Source of the DNA: Dehalococcoidia bacterium | Lineage (GTDB): Bacteria; Chloroflexota; Dehalococcoidia; Tepidiformales; Tepidiformaceae | Direction of reading: 5' to 3' | NCBI GenBank assembly: GCA_007126855.1 | Contig: SLAK01000195.1 | Span: 1-8,632, forward strand | DNA: 8,632 nt | Shown: positions 6,133-8,632 of the stretch, one piece after another | How positions within the stretch are numbered: position 1 is the first letter of the stretch | How the letters are laid out: each line of letters opens with the position of its first letter | The notes under the pieces: model-generated | What the model was told of the DNA's origin: nothing | What the model saw: only the letters and a program-made list of their open reading frames with translations | Databases searched by the model: none | Made by a program: the position numbers and the translations under genes

Positions 6133-6210
6133 GGAGGCGCGCACAGCATCAAAGCTGTGCAGCCTCCTCGCTTATGGCTATCGAACAACGGTGGCATTTG
6201 CGAAAGGAGG
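6133..6210 (+). promoter_or_regulatory. Riboswitch expression platform: anti-SD and alternative hairpin
   Basis: Immediately after the aptamer, GGAGGC (6133-6138) plus GCACAGC (6141-6147) pair with GCTGTGC (6154-6160) and GCCTCC (6162-6167) to form a 13-bp hairpin with a small bulge. Its 3' arm, CCTCCT (6163-6168), is also complementary to the Shine-Dalgarno AGGAGG at 6205-6210. In one state the hairpin absorbs the anti-SD and leaves the ribosome site free; in the other the anti-SD covers it. The Shine-Dalgarno additionally sits in the loop of a local TTGC-g-AAAG/CTTTGCAA stem. This points to translational control. Which state the ligand favours cannot be told by eye. No terminator U-tract follows the hairpin. 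Confidence 0.6.
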
Positions 6211-6218
6211 TCTTTGCA

Positions 6219-6272
6219 ATGGGATACCAACCCACCCGGCGTGGCCCCGTGACTGCTAGATCACACTGCTGA
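6219..6272 (+). CDS. 17-codon micro-ORF under the c-di-AMP riboswitch
   Basis: ATG 6219 follows AAAGGAGG (6203-6210) with 8-base spacing, the best ribosome site in the window, yet the frame closes after 17 codons (MGYQPTRRGPVTARSHC). The frame is open further upstream, and an ATG at 6174 would give 32 residues, but it lacks a Shine-Dalgarno. The peptide is basic and has no membrane segment. I cannot tell whether the product matters or only its translation, as a leader that couples to the 155-aa gene 130 bases later. No alternative frame downstream of the start continues into a longer protein, so simple frameshift decay of a big gene is unlikely. Confidence 0.45.
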   Translation: MGYQPTRRGPVTARSHC

Positions 6273-6344
6273 GCCTCGGGGCGCCCTGCTACCGAATCCC
6301 CACCAAACAGACAGGCCCTGGATCACCGTGTGCCTGGATCCGTC

Positions 6345-6370
6345 GCGTAGCCACCGCTACGCCTTTCGTT
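6345..6370 (+). terminator. Terminator-like hairpin between micro-ORF and the next gene
   Basis: GCGTAG (6345-6350) and CTACGC (6357-6362) form a 6-bp stem with a CCACCG loop, followed by CTTTCGTT. The T tract is short and interrupted, so it may terminate only partly (attenuation) or act as an RNA processing or stability element. The rest of 6273-6401 holds another small stem (GGATC/GATCC, about 6319-6340) and AAGGAG at 6381; no gene is seen there. Confidence 0.3.
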
Positions 6371-6401
6371 ACCCCCGCGGAAGGAGATAGGCGAAAACGC
6401 T

Positions 6402-6869
6402 ATGACGTTGCACCCCGCATCCGAACTCACCGCCAGCCGTGCTGAAGGCCATGAAAGCCTTTCAACCTGTCGCCGCCTGGTGGAAACTGCTTCCAACGCT
6501 ATCGCTCACGAGCCTAACCGCATGGGCGCCTGGCGCCTCGTTGGTGCTCTCCTCGACGCGCGCAAAGCGTTCCAGTCTCACATGGCCCTGTGCCGTTCGT
6601 CCCACGGGCCGCTTGTCCACATCGGCGAAAGCAGCCCCCGGCTGCAGCCAGCCGTCCACAAGGTCCTGGACGACCACCGGAATATCATCGCCCGCTTCGA
6701 TGATCTGATTGCCCTCGCCAGCCGGGAAAAAGCCACGAACGCTGGCTCCGCCCGGCGTTTACGGGTCGCGGCTGTCCACGCGGACGCCGCGCTCGCTGCC
6801 TATGAGCGGCGCTTCCACGACATCGTCTACGAGTGGAGCAACCGCGATCTCGGGGGCGAAGCCGGATAG
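6402..6869 (+). CDS. Small alpha-helical protein, distantly hemerythrin-like
   Basis: The 155-aa protein has ATG 6402 as the only usable start. AAGGAG (6381-6386) lies 15 bases upstream, a long spacing. The sequence predicts four amphipathic helices: about 17-38, 42-62, 82-106 and 116-147. Histidines fall in a pattern that recalls the HHE/hemerythrin bundle (ARKAFQSHMALC at about 53-64, then VHKVLDDHRNIIARFDDL), and a final RRFHDIVYEW helix follows. The usual H-x-x-x-E iron ligands are not cleanly present, so metal binding is doubtful. No signal peptide or transmembrane helix is seen. It ends 37 bases before the KamA-like gene, very likely the same transcript, so a partner, electron-transfer or chaperone role for that enzyme is possible but unproven. 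Otherwise unrecognised. Confidence 0.65.
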   Translation: MTLHPASELTASRAEGHESLSTCRRLVETASNAIAHEPNRMGAWRLVGALLDARKAFQSHMALCRSSHGPLVHIGESSPRLQPAVHKVLDDHRNIIARFDDLIALASREKATNAGSARRLRVAAVHADAALAAYERRFHDIVYEWSNRDLGGEAG

Positions 6870-6906
6870 GCCGTCGCTCCTCCATCCACACCGACAGGAG
6901 GTCGTC

Positions 6907-8271
6907 ATGACCACAACCCGCAACGACGGGGCGCCCAGGTATCGCGCCTATACCCTGAACAACTTCTCCAGCATTCCGCAATATGAGCGGCTCACCCGGG
7001 CCCAGCGGGAAGCTGTTGAAACTGTTGGCCACGTGCTGCCCTTCAAAACCAACAGCTACGTGGTGGACCAGCTCATCGACTGGGACAAGCTGCCCGACGA
7101 CCCCATGTACGTGCTCACCTTCCCGCAGCGCGACATGCTTCGCGATGAGCACTATGCGCGTATGCGCGACGCACTGCGGCATGGCGACCACAGTCCCGAA
7201 GTCGACCAGGCGGCGCACGAAATCCGTTTGGCCCTGAACCCCCATCCCGCCGGTCAGATGGAACACAACGTGCCGGAGATCTACGGCCAGAAACTCTCCG
7301 GCATGCAGCACAAATACCGCGAGACCGTGCTCTTCTTCCCGAGCAACGGCCAGACCTGCCATGCCTACTGCTCCTTCTGCTTCCGCTGGCCGCAGTTCGT
7401 CGGCGACGAGTCCATGAAGTTCGCCATGCGCGAATCCGAGTTGCTGGTCGCCTACCTCCGTGAGCATCCAGAAGTCACCGACGTGCTCTTCACCGGCGGC
7501 GACCCCATGGTCATGAGCGCGAAAAACCTCAAGATCTACATCGAGCCCCTGCTCGAAGCGAACCTCCCCAGCCTCCAGACCATCCGGATTGGCACCAAGT
7601 CCCTCTCCTACTGGCCGTACCGCTTCACCACCGATAAGGACGCGGACGATGTCCTGGACCTCTTCCGGCGCGTTACATCCTCCGGCCTGCACCTGGCCAT
7701 CATGGGCCACTTCAACCACCCGAAGGAGCTGACAACCACCGCGGTGGACGAAGCGATCGGCCGCGTGCTCGAAACCGGCGCCCAGATCCGCACCCAGTCG
7801 CCGGTCATGCGCAACATCAACGACAGCGGTGACGCCTGGGCCGAAATGTGGCGCCGCCAGGTCAGTCTCGGGCTCATCCCCTACTACATGTTCGTGGCCC
7901 GTGATACCGGCGCCCAGCACTACTTCAGCGTGCCCCTCGTCCGCGCCTGGGAGATCTATCGCGAAGCCCTGAAGCAGGTCAGCGGCATTGCCCGCACCGT
8001 GCGTGGGCCGTCAATGTCGACTGACCCCGGGAAGGTGCAGGTGCTCGGCCCGGCCGACGTCGCCGGCGAGAAGGTCCTCACCCTCAACTTCCTCCAGGGG
8101 CGCAACCCCGACTGGGTGGCCCGGCCCTTCTTCGCCCGCTACGACGAAACGGCCACCTGGCTCGACGACCTCCGCCCCGCCTTCGGCGAAAGGGAGTTCT
8201 TTTACGAACCGGAACTCCGTCAGATGTTCGAAGAGGACAAGCAACGAGAAGAAGAACTGGCCCTGGCCTGA
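6907..8271 (+). CDS. KamA-family radical SAM protein (lysine 2,3-aminomutase-like)
   Basis: The 454-aa protein starts at ATG 6907, preceded by AGGAGG with 5-base spacing; the frame is open earlier but overlaps the previous gene. C151, C155 and C158 (CHAYCSFC) form the CX3CX2C [4Fe-4S]/SAM motif, and R160 keeps the Cys-x-Arg arginine near the cluster seen in lysine 2,3-aminomutase. LFTGGDP (194-200) is the SAM-binding GGDP-like motif, and the TIM-barrel strands continue through RIGTKSLSYWP, QSPVMRNIND and PYYMFVARDTG. KamA enzymes use PLP and a 5'-deoxyadenosyl radical to move an amino group. Here the PGGGGK loop carrying the PLP lysine is replaced by a shorter STDPGK (K376 as possible equivalent). 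Residues that grip the epsilon-amino group in true KAM are not clearly kept. The N-terminal (about 1-140) and acidic C-terminal extensions are typical of this uncharacterised subgroup. Reaction and substrate are therefore open. Confidence 0.9.
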   Translation: MTTTRNDGAPRYRAYTLNNFSSIPQYERLTRAQREAVETVGHVLPFKTNSYVVDQLIDWDKLPDDPMYVLTFPQRDMLRDEHYARMRDALRHGDHSPEVDQAAHEIRLALNPHPAGQMEHNVPEIYGQKLSGMQHKYRETVLFFPSNGQTCHAYCSFCFRWPQFVGDESMKFAMRESELLVAYLREHPEVTDVLFTGGDPMVMSAKNLKIYIEPLLEANLPSLQTIRIGTKSLSYWPYRFTTDKDADDVLDLFRRVTSSGLHLAIMGHFNHPKELTTTAVDEAIGRVLETGAQIRTQSPVMRNINDSGDAWAEMWRRQVSLGLIPYYMFVARDTGAQHYFSVPLVRAWEIYREALKQVSGIARTVRGPSMSTDPGKVQVLGPADVAGEKVLTLNFLQGRNPDWVARPFFARYDETATWLDDLRPAFGEREFFYEPELRQMFEEDKQREEELALA

Positions 8272-8311
8272 CCCTTCCTTCTGCCAGGACCGTCTTCCGG
8301 AAGCCGGGCGC

Positions 8312-8632
8312 TTACTCGAGTTCGACGTTGTCGATCAGGCGCGTTGAACCGAATCGCACAGCAAGCGATGCGAGCGCCCGGCTTTCTATTTGCCCGTCGA
8401 GTTCCTTCAGCGAAACGTCATCCGCAATGCTCACGTAATCGATCCGGGCCAGCGGCTCACCCTCGATCCGTCCCCGTATCAGGTCCCGCAGCCGTCCCGC
8501 GTCGCGCTGTCCAGCCGTGAACGCATCAACGCATTCCTGCAATGCCTTGCTCAGCACCACCGCCGCAGCACGTTCCTCCGGGCTCAAGTACACATTCCGG
8601 CTGCTCATCGCCAGCCCGTCCGGCTCCCGCAC
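8312..8632 (-). CDS. panC: Pantoate--beta-alanine ligase, C-terminal part (5' partial)
   Basis: The 106 residues run from the right edge to TAA-type stop 8312-8314; the start lies outside the window. REPDGLAMSSRNVYL followed by SPEER is the diagnostic PanC block, in which the KMSKS-like MSSRN loop closes over ATP. Next come a helical segment, the RIDYVSIAD strand, and an AVRFGSTRLIDN end, as in complete PanC proteins of about 280 aa. PanC joins pantoate and beta-alanine in pantothenate (coenzyme A precursor) synthesis in the cytosol. It is convergent with the KamA-like gene, 40 bases apart. The first codon of the visible frame is internal, not a start. Confidence 0.95.
   Translation of the reverse strand: MREPDGLAMSSRNVYLSPEERAAAVVLSKALQECVDAFTAGQRDAGRLRDLIRGRIEGEPLARIDYVSIADDVSLKELDGQIESRALASLAVRFGSTRLIDNVELE

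Noticed and set aside
6174..6272. 32-codon version of the micro-ORF from ATG 6174
   Set aside because: It has no Shine-Dalgarno, and its start follows the anti-SD hairpin directly; ATG 6219 has an excellent site.
6285..6315. tRNA-like 3' end (ACCGAATCCCCACCA)
   Set aside because: No T-loop consensus TTCGAAT, no pairing acceptor arm and no anticodon stem upstream.
6685..7920. 411-aa minus-strand open frame
   Set aside because: It lies antisense to the KamA-like gene and is the usual long shadow of GC-rich coding sequence; it matches no family by eye, whereas the plus frame has clear motifs.
8262..8300. Bidirectional terminator between the KamA-like gene and panC
   Set aside because: CCTGGC/GCCAGG (8262-8267, 8283-8288) and the CTTCCGGAAG palindrome exist, but neither strand has a T tract, so termination here is not supported.
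1..8632. CRISPR arrays, insertion sequences, prophage genes
   Set aside because: No regularly spaced repeats, transposase-like frames, terminal inverted repeats or phage genes were seen on either strand.

Overview
The window is a GC-rich bacterial chromosome segment with densely packed genes. No mobile element, CRISPR array, tRNA or rRNA was seen. A membrane-anchored protein with a long Pro/Thr linker, UvrB, PanC, a KamA-like radical SAM protein and a c-di-AMP riboswitch together suggest a Gram-positive-type or Chloroflexota-like (possibly Dehalococcoidia) bacterium. That placement is an impression from gene style, not a phylogenetic result.

Layout. Bases 1-112 are the tail of a plus-strand gene whose start lies outside the window. 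Bases 171-896 encode a single-pass membrane protein with a Pro/Thr linker and a C-terminal beta-rich domain. Bases 922-5152 form a minus-strand run read in the order uvrB, amidase, brnT-type toxin, CopG-type antitoxin. The toxin and antitoxin overlap in an ATGA. The toxin frame carries a one-base shift near its 3' end, which fuses it in frame to the antitoxin.

Bases 5153-5454 are the divergent regulatory region between uvrB and a plus-strand block. It holds a near-perfect 24-bp inverted repeat upstream of uvrB and a roughly 200-nt structured leader for a 156-aa orphan protein (5455-5925). That leader ends in a hairpin that competes with the Shine-Dalgarno sequence. Bases 5977-6401 hold a promoter, a clear c-di-AMP (ydaO/yuaA) riboswitch, an apparent anti-SD/anti-anti-SD expression platform, a 17-codon micro-ORF with a strong Shine-Dalgarno, and a terminator-like hairpin. 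Next come a 155-aa helical protein and a 454-aa KamA-family radical SAM protein. The window closes with the C-terminal 106 codons of panC on the minus strand, convergent with the KamA-like gene.

Most interesting reading. The c-di-AMP riboswitch lies upstream of an aminomutase-like enzyme. Lysine 2,3-aminomutases make beta-lysine, precursor of the compatible solute N-epsilon-acetyl-beta-lysine, and c-di-AMP governs osmotic balance in many bacteria. The arrangement could be a c-di-AMP-controlled solute or amino-acid module. However, the enzyme lacks the usual PGGGGK loop, so its substrate is uncertain, and a terminator-like hairpin separates switch and enzyme. The second leader, before 5455, looks like an uncharacterised translational switch.
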